NCBI RefSeq assembly: GCF_900078395.1
Contig: NZ_FKLA01000008.1
Location: 310,001 to 374,000 of the forward strand
Direction: 5' to 3'
DNA length: 64,000 nt
Origin: Anaerotruncus rubiinfantis
GTDB lineage: Bacteria > Bacillota > Clostridia > Oscillospirales > Ruminococcaceae
Positions within the stretch are counted from its first letter, which is position 1; the number at the start of each line of letters is the position of its first letter. Below the pieces are notes generated by a model. The model was not told where the DNA came from. It saw nothing but the letters and a program-made list of their open reading frames with translations, and made no database searches. Below, one piece after another: positions 45,985 through 54,549 of the stretch. A program made the translations under genes and the position numbers.

Positions 45985-46740
45985 ATGGACTTATTCTCAT
46001 TGGAAGGAAAAATTGCACTGGTCACCGGCTGTGCGGGCGGCATTGGAGCCGGACTCGCATCCGGGCTCGCCAAGGCGGGCGCGGATATTGTCGCGGTCGA
46101 CCGGGCGGATCTCTCCGAAACCGCCGAAAAAATCCATGCGCTCGGGCGGGCATGTCACTGTGTCGAGGCCGATCTATCGACGCAGGAGGGGGTAGGCAAG
46201 GCTTGGGAATCCGCTGTCGCGGCGGCCGGGAAGATCGATATCCTCTGCAACAATGCCGGCATGCAGCACCGGGAAAGCATCCTGACCTATCCTCAGGAGG
46301 TGCTCGACAAGGTGCTGGCGGTCAATTTAAAGGCACCGTACGATCTGGCACAGAAAGCCGCGCGGCATTTCATTGCGCGCGGATGCAGAGGCAAGATCAT
46401 CAACACCGCCTCGCTGTTTACCAGCTTCGGCGGCGTTGAAGTGAGCGGCTATACCTGTTCGAAACATGCGATCCTGGGACTCACCCGCGCGCTTTCAAAC
46501 GAACTGTCCGGCAAGGGCATTTGTGTCAATGCGATCGCACCCGGTTATGTTGAAACCGAACTCACCCGCGCGATCTGGAGCGACCCTGTGCGGCGCGCCC
46601 CAATGGATGAACGCCTGCCGATCGGGCGCTGGGGGCGCCCGGAGGATTTTGAAGGGGTCGCGGTCTTTCTGGCAAGCGCGGCTTCCGATTATATCACAGG
46701 TGTGATGATCCCGGTGGACGGCGGCTATTCCGCGCGGTGA
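45985..46740 (+). CDS. Short-chain dehydrogenase/reductase (SDR)
   Basis: Classical SDR (251 aa). NAD(P) loop TGCAGGIGAGLASGLA, NNAGM near residue 90, catalytic Ser in TASLFTSFGG, Tyr-Lys in YTCSKHA, and IAPGYVETEL all match. The aspartate after the second strand (VAVDRAD) favours NAD. It probably interconverts a ring or chain alcohol and ketone of the substrate handled by the operon. AAAGGAG precedes the ATG; operator A lies just upstream, so it is likely in the regulon of the LacI protein at 47308. Confidence 0.9.
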   Translation: MDLFSLEGKIALVTGCAGGIGAGLASGLAKAGADIVAVDRADLSETAEKIHALGRACHCVEADLSTQEGVGKAWESAVAAAGKIDILCNNAGMQHRESILTYPQEVLDKVLAVNLKAPYDLAQKAARHFIARGCRGKIINTASLFTSFGGVEVSGYTCSKHAILGLTRALSNELSGKGICVNAIAPGYVETELTRAIWSDPVRRAPMDERLPIGRWGRPEDFEGVAVFLASAASDYITGVMIPVDGGYSAR

Positions 46741-46787
46741 CCCGTCCTTTGGGATGATAAAAATTTTAGAAAAAGAGAGGTACGGAT

Positions 46788-47165
46788 ATGGAACTCTGCA
46801 ACATATTTGAAATTGAGGGAATGGAAATGCCGGCGGGCCGCAGGACGCGTGTGATGATCGGGCAGAATGGCGCGATCAAAGGAGACAAGTTCTGCCAGGG
46901 GTATGTCGTGGTATATCCGGGCGGCACGGTTCCGGCGCATGAGCACGAAACGGTGGAGTCCTACACTATCCTGAAAGGCGAAGGGGAACTGACTGTTGAT
47001 GGGGAAGTGCGCAAGGTCAAAGCGGGCGACTATACCTTCATCCCGCCGATGCTTTCTCATGCCCTCGCCAACACCGGTGAGGAGGATCTGCACATGATGT
47101 TCGTCTATGCGCCGAGCGTGGTGGTTGACCATTGGGCGCAGGAACAGTCCGGCGAATTAAAGTAA
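46788..47165 (+). CDS. Single-domain cupin protein
   Basis: 125-residue cupin. Motif 1 (PGGTVPAHEHETVESYTILKGEGELTVDG) supplies two histidines and a glutamate; motif 2 (AGDYTFIPPMLSHALANTG) supplies the third histidine, so a bound metal is expected. Such small cupins serve as isomerases or lyase partners in sugar-acid operons. It lies 47 nt after the SDR gene, probably on the same mRNA. Substrate unknown. Confidence 0.85.
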   Translation: MELCNIFEIEGMEMPAGRRTRVMIGQNGAIKGDKFCQGYVVVYPGGTVPAHEHETVESYTILKGEGELTVDGEVRKVKAGDYTFIPPMLSHALANTGEEDLHMMFVYAPSVVVDHWAQEQSGELK

Positions 47166-47227
47166 AATTGGACTTGAATTTTTCGATTCCGCTGAAATTT
47201 TTGACGATATTTTGGGGAATTTGACTA

Positions 47228-47278
47228 TTGAAAACAGGAAAACATTTTGTTATTATTATGTCGATGAAAACGTTTTCC
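47228..47278 (+). promoter_or_regulatory. Promoter and operator site B of the LacI gene
   Basis: TTGAAA (47228) and TATTAT (47251) with 17-bp spacing place transcription start near 47263, and TGAAAACGTTTTCC (47265-47278) covers that point. A repressor bound there would block its own gene. Confidence 0.75.
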
Positions 47279-47307
47279 TAAAATTTTGAAATGCAGAAGG
47301 GCATCCT

Positions 47308-48357
47308 ATGTCGACGATTCGAGATGTTGCGCGTCTGGCAAATGTATCGATCAGCACGGTTTCGCGCGTGATGAACAATACCGCCCCGGTGGAGGAAGAA
47401 ACCAGACAACGCGTGATGGATGCCGTACAGGTGACCGGGTACAAGGCGAGCGCAATTGCGAAAGCTTTGAAAAGTGGCCGTACCAATACGATCGCTTTTG
47501 TCATCCCAAATCTGGTCAATATGATTTACCCATCCCTTGCGATCACTGTGGAAAATGAAGCGCAGAAATACGGTTATTTCGTGCTGTTCTGCAATACGCA
47601 GGAGGAGCAAGCGAAGGAAAAGGGGTACGTTGAAAAGCTCAAAGGGGACTTTGTGGACGGATTCCTTTTTTCCACAGCGCTGGCCGGCGGCGAAAGCGCC
47701 GAGATCTATAAGCTTCGCCGGGAAGGCGTCCCGGTGGTCTGCCTGATGCGTGAAACCGGAGATCCACGGGATTCGGTTGTTTCGGACAATTTGGAGGGGG
47801 GATATCTCGCCGCCAAATATCTGTTGGACCGGGGATTTCGTGAGATTGCCGTCGTGTGCGGGCGTCAAAACCTGGCGCTGTATGGGCAGCGGCTTGCGGG
47901 TTACAAAAAGGCCCTTGCGGAATATGGGGTCCCATTCAATCCGTCCATCTGTCTGGAAGGCGTTAAGGACGGGCGGGAGAACGGTTCCGAATGCATCCTG
48001 TCCTACTACAAAAAATATAACCGGATTCCGGAAGCGATCTTCGCATCGAGCGACCCGCTCGCATTCGACGTGATGATCACCCTGAACCGGTTGGGCTGTT
48101 CCATCCCGCGGGATGTTTCGGTCATCGGATTCGATAATGTCCCATTTGCGGAGAATTATTACCTGACCACGGTGGAACAGAAACTCTATGAAATGGCGCG
48201 TGCCGCGACCAGGCAGCTGATCGCGATCATTGAAAAGCGTGAGCCGCCCGATCAGCCGCAGCAGGTTTTTCCCGTACGGGTGGTGGAGCGGCAGTCGGTT
48301 CGCGCTGCGGACGGCAGAGAAGAGAATAAGGAATTGCACATACCATGCGCGTTTTAG
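47308..48357 (+). CDS. LacI-family transcriptional regulator
   Basis: Repressor of 349 aa: HTH and hinge (STIRDVARLANVSISTVSRVMNNTAPVEEETRQRV...YKASAIAKALKSGRTNTIAFV) followed by a sugar-binding-protein-like domain (GVPVVCLMRE, VIGFDNVPFAENYYLTTVEQ). AGAAGGG lies before the ATG. Four TGAAAACGTTTTCN palindromes flank the gene and its neighbours, one on its own transcription start. It therefore likely controls the SDR-cupin and AroE-TRAP-reductase units, with the transported acid or a product as inducer. CcpA also recognises similar cores, so shared control is possible. Confidence 0.92.
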   Translation: MSTIRDVARLANVSISTVSRVMNNTAPVEEETRQRVMDAVQVTGYKASAIAKALKSGRTNTIAFVIPNLVNMIYPSLAITVENEAQKYGYFVLFCNTQEEQAKEKGYVEKLKGDFVDGFLFSTALAGGESAEIYKLRREGVPVVCLMRETGDPRDSVVSDNLEGGYLAAKYLLDRGFREIAVVCGRQNLALYGQRLAGYKKALAEYGVPFNPSICLEGVKDGRENGSECILSYYKKYNRIPEAIFASSDPLAFDVMITLNRLGCSIPRDVSVIGFDNVPFAENYYLTTVEQKLYEMARAATRQLIAIIEKREPPDQPQQVFPVRVVERQSVRAADGREENKELHIPCAF

Positions 48358-48371
48358 CGCGTGGTATGTGC
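48336..48371 (+). terminator. Hairpin overlapping the LacI stop codon
   Basis: GCACATACCATGCGC pairs perfectly with GCGCGTGGTATGTGC around a 6-base loop that includes the TAG stop. No strong T-run follows, so termination is uncertain; mRNA stabilisation is an alternative. Confidence 0.5.
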
Positions 48372-48507
48372 CGGACGATCTTTTAATAGGTGAAGGAGTA
48401 GTGTGGCCGGTTTGGGGCCGGCAAAGAAGGAACTGTTTTGGGACCGGATGACAACATACATTCTTCAAAATGCCTGAAAACAAAAGATCATTATTTTTTG
48501 CGAGTCA

Positions 48508-48594
48508 TGAAAACGTTTTCTTGAGACGCCTTGGTGTGTGAAAGGCGTATACGGGAAAAACAATATTTTTTTGCCGCACTTGAAAACGTTTTCA
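48508..48594. promoter_or_regulatory. Paired operator sites C and D before the AroE-TRAP operon
   Basis: TGAAAACGTTTTCT (48508-48521) and TGAAAACGTTTTCA (48581-48594) lie 73 bp apart, about seven helical turns, suiting looping by a tetramer or side-by-side dimers. Site D is 17 nt before the AroE start. Confidence 0.82.
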
Positions 48595-48611
48595 TAGGAG
48601 GTGATATATCC

Positions 48612-49511
48612 ATGGAACCATTCATTGTCAATGCCAAAACCGACCTTTATGCGATCCTCGGAGACCCCATTTCCCATTCGATGTCCCCGGTCATCCACAA
48701 TAACGCCTTCCGGCGTTTCGGGATGGATAAGGTTTTCCTGGCGGTCCGCTGCGATCCCGAACACGTCGATGAAATGATGCGTTCGCTCCGGTTCATGGAC
48801 CTGAAGGGATATGTTTTCACAATGCCGCTCAAGGAAATGGTCTTTTCCCATATGGATGAGGTCAAGGACGAGGCCGAAATCACCGGCGCGATCAACTGTG
48901 TGCAGAATGAGAATGGCAGGCTGATCGGCTACAACACCGACAGCCGCGGATTCTGGACGGCGGTTGCTTCCCGCAATGTCAAAAACCGGCCAATCAACCG
49001 GGTATTTATCCTTGGGATGGGCGGCTTTGCCAAAGCGGCTGCCGCACAGGCGGCGCTGCAGGGGGTAAAGGAGATCATTGCGGTCAACCGCATGGAAGAA
49101 ACCGCCTATGTGGACAGCTTCCGGGCTTTTGCCGGGCGCCTGCAGAAGAAAGCGCCGCACAGCACGGTGTGTCTTATGGACTGGGACCCGGCCGGGTGGA
49201 AAGAGGCGCTTGCCGGCGCCGACGTGGTGGCGAACGCCACGCCGAACGGCCTTAACTGCGACGGCGATCTGTATTTGCAGTTCCCGTACGAATATGCGGA
49301 CCCGGACGCGATCTTTTTCGACGCGATCTATACCCCGCTCAAGACCAAATTTCTGGAAAAAGCCGAGCAGCTCGGGCATCCGATTGTGGACGGGCTGGAT
49401 CTGCTTTCGCATCAGGGCGTCTGTTCGTTCAAGATTTGGACCGGTATGGACGTGGAGCCTGAGCAGATGCGGCAGGATGGGCTGCGTTTCATCCAGGAAT
49501 CCGCACATTGA
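48612..49511 (+). CDS. Shikimate/quinate dehydrogenase family (AroE/YdiB-like)
   Basis: NAD(P)-dependent dehydrogenase (299 aa). Substrate residues of AroE are retained: Ser23 and Ser25 in ISHSMSP, Thr70 and Lys74 in FTMPLKE, Asn95 in GAINCV, Asp110 in YNTDSRGF, and Gln in LLSHQGVC. The residue matching E. coli AroE Asn59 is Val68, as YdiB-like catabolic enzymes also vary there. The cofactor loop is ILGMGGFAKAAAAQAAL. ATG 48612 follows AGGAGGTGAT. Inside an operon with TRAP transport and flavoproteins, a catabolic role on quinate, shikimate or a relative is more likely than aromatic biosynthesis. Confidence 0.85.
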   Translation: MEPFIVNAKTDLYAILGDPISHSMSPVIHNNAFRRFGMDKVFLAVRCDPEHVDEMMRSLRFMDLKGYVFTMPLKEMVFSHMDEVKDEAEITGAINCVQNENGRLIGYNTDSRGFWTAVASRNVKNRPINRVFILGMGGFAKAAAAQAALQGVKEIIAVNRMEETAYVDSFRAFAGRLQKKAPHSTVCLMDWDPAGWKEALAGADVVANATPNGLNCDGDLYLQFPYEYADPDAIFFDAIYTPLKTKFLEKAEQLGHPIVDGLDLLSHQGVCSFKIWTGMDVEPEQMRQDGLRFIQESAH

Positions 49512-49573
49512 TTTGTCATTTATGAGGATTCCCTCATAAAAATAAAAAACAGCAAAAGAAAAGGAGAAAAGAT

Positions 49574-50644
49574 ATGAAAAAACTACTTGCTCTTACTCTG
49601 GCGCTTGCAATGGTCCTCTCGTTTGCAGCTTGCGGCGGTTCTTCCGCTCCCGCGTCCTCCGCGGCCCCTGCAGCGTCCACACCCGCGGCTTCCACTGCTC
49701 CGGCGGATTCCTCCGCTGCTCCCGCAGATTCCGGTGAAGCTGAATATGTCCTGAAGCTGGGCGATGTTCTGGCTGAAGACCACCCGCATTCCCAGTCCTA
49801 CTACTGGTTTGCAGACCGTGTCGCGGAACTGACGGGCGGCAAGGTCAAGGTGGAAGTGTATGTCAACTCCTCGCTGGGCAACCAGTCCGACCTGGTGGAA
49901 GGACTGAGCCTTGGCACCGTCCAGATCGCAAAATCGATGACCACCGGCCTGTCGGTTTACTGCCCTGAGATCCAGATCTTCGACCTGCCTTACATGTTCC
50001 AGAACACGGATCAGTTCTTCAAAGTCATCGACGGCGAAATCGGCGAGTACTATGCGAAAGACGTTCTGGGCACCCAGGATATGATCGGCATCGCTTACTT
50101 CTATGCCGGCTCCCGCAGCTTCTACACCAACAAACCGATCAACGCCCTGAGCGACATCAAGGGCTGGAAGATCCGCGTTCCGGAGTCCCCGATCTTCATG
50201 GGCCTGTGCGATTCGTTTGGCTGCGCGGGCACCCCGATGAGCGTTGGCGAGCTGTACACCGCTCTGCAGACCGGCGTTGTTGACGGCGCTGAGAACGCTC
50301 CGATCTTCTACTATCAGCAGAAACACTTTGAGGCGGCTCCGTACCTGACCATGACCGAGCACATCATGACTCCGGATATCGTTGTCATGAGCAAAAGCTA
50401 CCTCGAATCCCTGCCGCAGGAATACCAGGATGCGATCATCCAGGCTGGTAAGGATATGATGCAGTACGAGCGCGAACTGTGGTTCTCCCAGGAAGAGGAC
50501 GCCATGACCGCGCTGAAAGACGCCGGCGTGACTGTCACCGAGGTCGACAAGGCCGAGTGGATCGCTGCCGCGCAGAAAGTTTGGGACAACTTCCGTGACG
50601 TTGTCGGCCAGGAGAACATCGATAAGATCCAGGCTCTGGCATAA
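49574..50644 (+). CDS. dctP: TRAP transporter solute-binding lipoprotein (DctP family)
   Basis: Receptor of the second TRAP system (356 aa). Signal peptide with lipobox LSFAAC at about residue 21, then a Ser/Ala/Pro linker to about residue 55. DctP features: GKVKVEVYVNSSLGNQSDLVEGL, IKGWKIRVPESPIFMGL (substrate Arg) and GELYTALQTGVVDGAENAP. AAGGAGAAAAG precedes the ATG. Base composition and codon use are strongly biased, consistent with high expression. The substrate is probably the acid processed by the adjacent dehydrogenases and flavoproteins. Confidence 0.93.
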   Translation: MKKLLALTLALAMVLSFAACGGSSAPASSAAPAASTPAASTAPADSSAAPADSGEAEYVLKLGDVLAEDHPHSQSYYWFADRVAELTGGKVKVEVYVNSSLGNQSDLVEGLSLGTVQIAKSMTTGLSVYCPEIQIFDLPYMFQNTDQFFKVIDGEIGEYYAKDVLGTQDMIGIAYFYAGSRSFYTNKPINALSDIKGWKIRVPESPIFMGLCDSFGCAGTPMSVGELYTALQTGVVDGAENAPIFYYQQKHFEAAPYLTMTEHIMTPDIVVMSKSYLESLPQEYQDAIIQAGKDMMQYERELWFSQEEDAMTALKDAGVTVTEVDKAEWIAAAQKVWDNFRDVVGQENIDKIQALA

Positions 50645-50688
50645 GTTCAGAAGATTCCGGCTTTCCTGTTTGTTGTATGGTCAAACAT

Positions 50689-50715
50689 GCGCCCAGTGGG
50701 AACTCCACTGGGCGC
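50689..50715 (+). promoter_or_regulatory. Hairpin between TRAP receptor and permease genes
   Basis: GCGCCCAGTGG pairs perfectly with CCACTGGGCGC around GAACT; no T-run. Same position as the hairpins at 1099, 40943 and 63715. Confidence 0.6.
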
Positions 50716-50744
50716 AAATACAATAACACGCTTTGGAGGCAAGT

Positions 50745-51218
50745 ATGAAAACTTTCTTTTCCGGCTTGCGGAAAGTGGAAACGGCCCTGGCGGTTATCTC
50801 GATGGTGGCTTTCACCGCGGTCGCTTTTCTGCAGGTTACCTTCCGTGTATTTTTACATAACCCATTGGGCTGGTCGGAGGAATTGTGCAAATTCCTTTTC
50901 ATCTGGTGTACCTTTATCGGCGCGATCCTGGTTTCCGCCGACAACGGACACTTCTGTGTGGATTTCTTTGTGACCAAATGCTCCCCGGTTGTGCAGAAGA
51001 TTCTCAAATACCTGAGCTTTGTGCTGGTGGCCCTTTTCAGCGTCATTCTGATCTATTTCGGTGTGAAACTGATGATGTCCAATACCAACCGTATCTCGCC
51101 CGCGCTGGGGATCCAAATGAGCTATATCTACACGATTTTCCCAATCAACGGCGTGCTGGTGATCCTGCACCTGATCGAATCGATCTGGAAAGACGCCAAA
51201 GCAAGAAAGGAGGCCTGA
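50745..51218 (+). CDS. dctQ: TRAP transporter small permease (DctQ family)
   Basis: Small membrane subunit (157 aa) with four helices; FLQVTFRVFLHNPLGWSEELCKFLFIWCTFIGA near residue 28 is the DctQ signature. ATG 50745 is placed 7 nt after TTGGAGG, which itself contains an in-frame TTG four codons earlier. Followed 6 nt later by dctM. Confidence 0.9.
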   Translation: MKTFFSGLRKVETALAVISMVAFTAVAFLQVTFRVFLHNPLGWSEELCKFLFIWCTFIGAILVSADNGHFCVDFFVTKCSPVVQKILKYLSFVLVALFSVILIYFGVKLMMSNTNRISPALGIQMSYIYTIFPINGVLVILHLIESIWKDAKARKEA

Positions 51219-51224
51219 CGCAAT

Positions 51225-52490
51225 ATGGCAATGGTATTTATTATTTTGATCATCATGTTGGTTCTCGGAATCCCGATTGCGTATGCGATCGGCCTGGCGG
51301 CGACCTGGGGATTGCTTTTTGTGGGCAACGTCCCGCTGACGGTTGTGCCGCAGCGCATGTATACCATGCTCGACACCTTTTCGCTTTTGGCAATCCCGTT
51401 CTTCATCCTGGCGGGCAACCTGATGGAAAAGGGCGGCATCTCAAGAAAGCTGATCACCTTTGCAAACAGCATCGTCGGCCATATCCGCGGCGGGTTGGGC
51501 ATGGTGGACATCCTCAGCTGCATGCTTTTTGGCGCGATCTCCGGTTCCGGTTCGGCCGCGAGCGCGGCGATCGGAGGCATCTGCATCCCTTCGATGCGCG
51601 AACAGGGCTACGACAAGGAATTCTCCGGTGCTATCACCGCGGTTTCCGGCCCGCTCGGCATCATCATCCCGCCAAGCGTCGTCATGGTCATCTATGCGAC
51701 CACCGCCAATGTTTCGGTCGGTTCGATGTTCCTGGCCGGCTACCTGCCCGGCTGCTTCCTCGGCATCGCCATGATGGCCTGCGTCTATGTCATTGCGCAT
51801 AAGAAAGGCTATCCGGCTGGGCGGCGCGCAACGGTCAAGGAATTTTTTATCGCGCTCAGGGACGCGGTATGGGCGCTCTTCATGATCTTCATCATCATCG
51901 GAGGCATCTTCTCGGGCTATTTCACCGCGACCGAAGCGGCCTGTGTGTCAGTGGTCTATGCACTGATCGTCGGCTTTTTCATCTACCGGGAACTGCACCT
52001 GTCCGATCTCACTGACATTTTCGTCAAGAGCGCGATGACCTCTTCGGGTATCATGTTCTGCGTTGCGACCACCAACATCCTCGCATGGCTGATGACCAGC
52101 CAGAATGTTGCCGCGAAAGTTGCCGCGTCGATGAGCTCGGTTATTTCGAGCAAAATTGTGATGCTGCTTGCGATCAACGTCATCTTCCTGATCCTCGGCA
52201 CATTCCTCGATTCCACGCCTGCAATTATCCTCGCTGTCCCGATCCTGCTCCCGCTGGTGACCCAGTTCGGCGTTGACCCGGTGCACTTCGGCATTATCGT
52301 CACCGTCAACCTGGCAATCGGTATGAGCACGCCTCCGGTCGGCATCACCCTGTTTGTTTCCTCCCGCATTTCGGAGACTTCGCTGACAGATATGATCAGG
52401 CCGATGCTGCCGTTGTGGGCGGTTATGATTGTGGCGCTGCTGGTAATTACCTTCTTCCCGCCGCTGAGCATGCTGCTGGTCAATATGTAA
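51225..52490 (+). CDS. dctM: TRAP transporter large permease (DctM family)
   Basis: Transport subunit (421 aa, about 12 helices). Signature blocks: LLAIPFFILAGNLMEKGGIS near residue 58, MLFGAISGSGSAASAAIGG near 100, GPLGIIIPPSVVMVIYA near 143, GYFTATEAACVSVVYAL and GMSTPPVGITLFVSS near the end. Complete and intact. Together with the receptor and DctQ it forms the import system of the reductase operon. Confidence 0.95.
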   Translation: MAMVFIILIIMLVLGIPIAYAIGLAATWGLLFVGNVPLTVVPQRMYTMLDTFSLLAIPFFILAGNLMEKGGISRKLITFANSIVGHIRGGLGMVDILSCMLFGAISGSGSAASAAIGGICIPSMREQGYDKEFSGAITAVSGPLGIIIPPSVVMVIYATTANVSVGSMFLAGYLPGCFLGIAMMACVYVIAHKKGYPAGRRATVKEFFIALRDAVWALFMIFIIIGGIFSGYFTATEAACVSVVYALIVGFFIYRELHLSDLTDIFVKSAMTSSGIMFCVATTNILAWLMTSQNVAAKVAASMSSVISSKIVMLLAINVIFLILGTFLDSTPAIILAVPILLPLVTQFGVDPVHFGIIVTVNLAIGMSTPPVGITLFVSSRISETSLTDMIRPMLPLWAVMIVALLVITFFPPLSMLLVNM

Positions 52491-52531
52491 AGTTGGGCGG
52501 CCCAGAAATCAGAGAGGAGAGCGTTCCCCCC

Positions 52532-54538
52532 ATGCAAGAGAATACGAAAATCGCCATATCGGGCGTGGAAATCCCCGTCCATTTTTACAATACCATTGTA
52601 ATCGGTTCGGGGGCAGCGGCTTTCAACGCCGCCGACAGTCTTTACGATTTCGGCCAGAAAGACGTTGCGATCGTGACCGAAGGGGTCAATATGGGCACCT
52701 CGCGCAATACGGGTTCGGATAAACAGACCTACTACAAGCTTTCCCTGGCCTCCGGGACTCCGGATTCGGTTTATGATATGGCAAAGGTGCTGTATGGGGG
52801 ACAGTCGGTCCATGGCGACACCGCTCTGGTGGAAGCCGCCCTTTCGGCCAGATGCTTTTACAAACTGGTCAATTTGGGAGTGCCGTTCCCACATGACCGT
52901 TACGGCCAGTATGTGGGTTATAAGACCGACCATGACCCCTCCCAGCGCGCGACCTCCTGCGGGCCGCTGACTTCCCGGTACATGACCGAGCATCTCGAAC
53001 GCTCGGTCCGGCAGAAGGGGATTGCGGTTTTTGACGCTTTGCGGATTGTCAGCCTGCTGACCCGGGAAGAAAACGGCGAAACCAGCGTTGTCGGCGCGCT
53101 TGCCATCAATAAACGCAGCCCGTCCGCCAAGGAAGGGCTCACCCTGTTCGGCTGTACCAACGTCGTCTACGCGACCGGCGGCCCGAGCGGGCTTTACTAC
53201 CGCAGCGTTTTCCCACAGAGCCAGACCTGCGCCCACGGCGCGGCGTTTTTGTGCGGGGCGAAGGGCAGCAATGTGGGCGAATGGCAGTACGGCATCGCGT
53301 CCACCGATTTTAGGTGGAATCTTTCGGGCACCTACCAGCAGGTCATCCCGCGCTACCTCTCAACCGCGCCCGATGGGTCGGACGCGCGGGAGTTTCTGCT
53401 GGACTATTTCGAGGACCCGCAGGCGATGCTGAACGCGGTGTTCCTCAAGGGATACCAGTGGCCGTTTGACCCGCGCAAGGTACAAAAGGGCGGCTCGTCC
53501 CTTGTGGACATCGCTGTTTATCACGAAATCAACCGCAAGGGGCGCAGAGTGTTCCTCGACTTTACAAAGAACCCCTCCTGCGCGGGAAAAGACGGGACGT
53601 TTGACTTCTCGCTGCTTTCCCAGGAAGCCTATCAATACCTGGAAAAATCGGGCGTGCTGTTCGGCACACCAATTGAACGTCTGCTGGCGATGAACCGGCC
53701 GGCCTATCAGCTCTATGCCGATCATGGGATCGACCTCACAAGGGACCTTTTGGAGATCGCCGTCTGTGCGCAGCACAATAACGGCGGCCTGCAGGCGGAT
53801 ATGTGGTGGCAGTCGAATGTGAAGCATCTGTTCCCGGTGGGGGAGGCCTGCGGCAACTTCGGCGTTTACCGGCCGGGCGGCAGCGCGCTCAACGCGGGGC
53901 AGGTGGGTTCGCTGCGCGCCGCGCAGTATATCGCTGCGCGGGCGGCCGAGCCGCCGCTTTCCCCAGAGGCGCTGCAAGCTGCTGCTGAAGTGGAGGTTTC
54001 CCGTATTTTGTCTTTCTGCGACGAACTGGCCAAGCCCGGAGAGGAAAAATTGCCGCCCAAACAGGTTCGGGAGAAATACCAGCGTGAGATGGATGTCTGC
54101 GCGGCGTTCCTGCGCCGCAGCCAGGAAATCGAACAACAGATCGAACGGTGCAGGGGCTATCTCAGGGACTTCACCCGCCAGACGCTTGCGGACAGCACCG
54201 GCCGCGTGGTTGACGCGTTGATCAACCGGGATATCCTGGTCACGCAGATTGTCTACCTCAGCGGCATGAAGGCATACATTTCGGACGGCGGCGGAAGCCG
54301 CGGTTCCTATCTGGTCGACCGCGGCGATATCAGCTATGACGACTGCCGCGCGAATGGCGTTGCGTCGGTTCTGGATGATGGCCGCCATGCCGGATCCGTC
54401 CAGGAAGTGACGCTGGAGCCGGACGGCCGGGTCGTGGTGGAGAATATCCCCCGCAGGCCGCTTCCGGAGGACAACTGCTGGTTTGAGGTCACCTACAACG
54501 ATTATCTGAACGACCGTGTGGTCGGTGCAAAGGGATAG
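52532..54538 (+). CDS. FAD-dependent fumarate reductase/aspartate oxidase-like flavoprotein
   Basis: Soluble flavoprotein (668 aa) of the SdhA/FrdA/NadB/AprA superfamily. FAD loop NTIVIGSGAAAFNAADSL near residue 19, a second FAD strand TNVVYATGGPSGLYY near 210, and the C-terminal FAD motif HNNGGLQADMWWQSNVKHLFPVGEACG near 420 with SALNAGQVGSLRAAQYIA. No signal peptide, flavin-transfer domain, haem site or iron-sulfur partner gene is present, unlike respiratory fumarate reductases. It is followed after 11 nt by an Fe-S OYE protein, a probable electron partner or next step. GAGGAG lies 13 nt before the ATG. Substrate unknown. Confidence 0.85.
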   Translation: MQENTKIAISGVEIPVHFYNTIVIGSGAAAFNAADSLYDFGQKDVAIVTEGVNMGTSRNTGSDKQTYYKLSLASGTPDSVYDMAKVLYGGQSVHGDTALVEAALSARCFYKLVNLGVPFPHDRYGQYVGYKTDHDPSQRATSCGPLTSRYMTEHLERSVRQKGIAVFDALRIVSLLTREENGETSVVGALAINKRSPSAKEGLTLFGCTNVVYATGGPSGLYYRSVFPQSQTCAHGAAFLCGAKGSNVGEWQYGIASTDFRWNLSGTYQQVIPRYLSTAPDGSDAREFLLDYFEDPQAMLNAVFLKGYQWPFDPRKVQKGGSSLVDIAVYHEINRKGRRVFLDFTKNPSCAGKDGTFDFSLLSQEAYQYLEKSGVLFGTPIERLLAMNRPAYQLYADHGIDLTRDLLEIAVCAQHNNGGLQADMWWQSNVKHLFPVGEACGNFGVYRPGGSALNAGQVGSLRAAQYIAARAAEPPLSPEALQAAAEVEVSRILSFCDELAKPGEEKLPPKQVREKYQREMDVCAAFLRRSQEIEQQIERCRGYLRDFTRQTLADSTGRVVDALINRDILVTQIVYLSGMKAYISDGGGSRGSYLVDRGDISYDDCRANGVASVLDDGRHAGSVQEVTLEPDGRVVVENIPRRPLPEDNCWFEVTYNDYLNDRVVGAKG

Positions 54539-54549
54539 AGAGGAATACC

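Noticed and set aside
48612..49511. Naming the dehydrogenase aroE as a biosynthetic gene
   Set aside because: No other aromatic biosynthesis genes are near, it lies behind substrate-type operators and before a TRAP system, and the residue matching Asn59 is changed.
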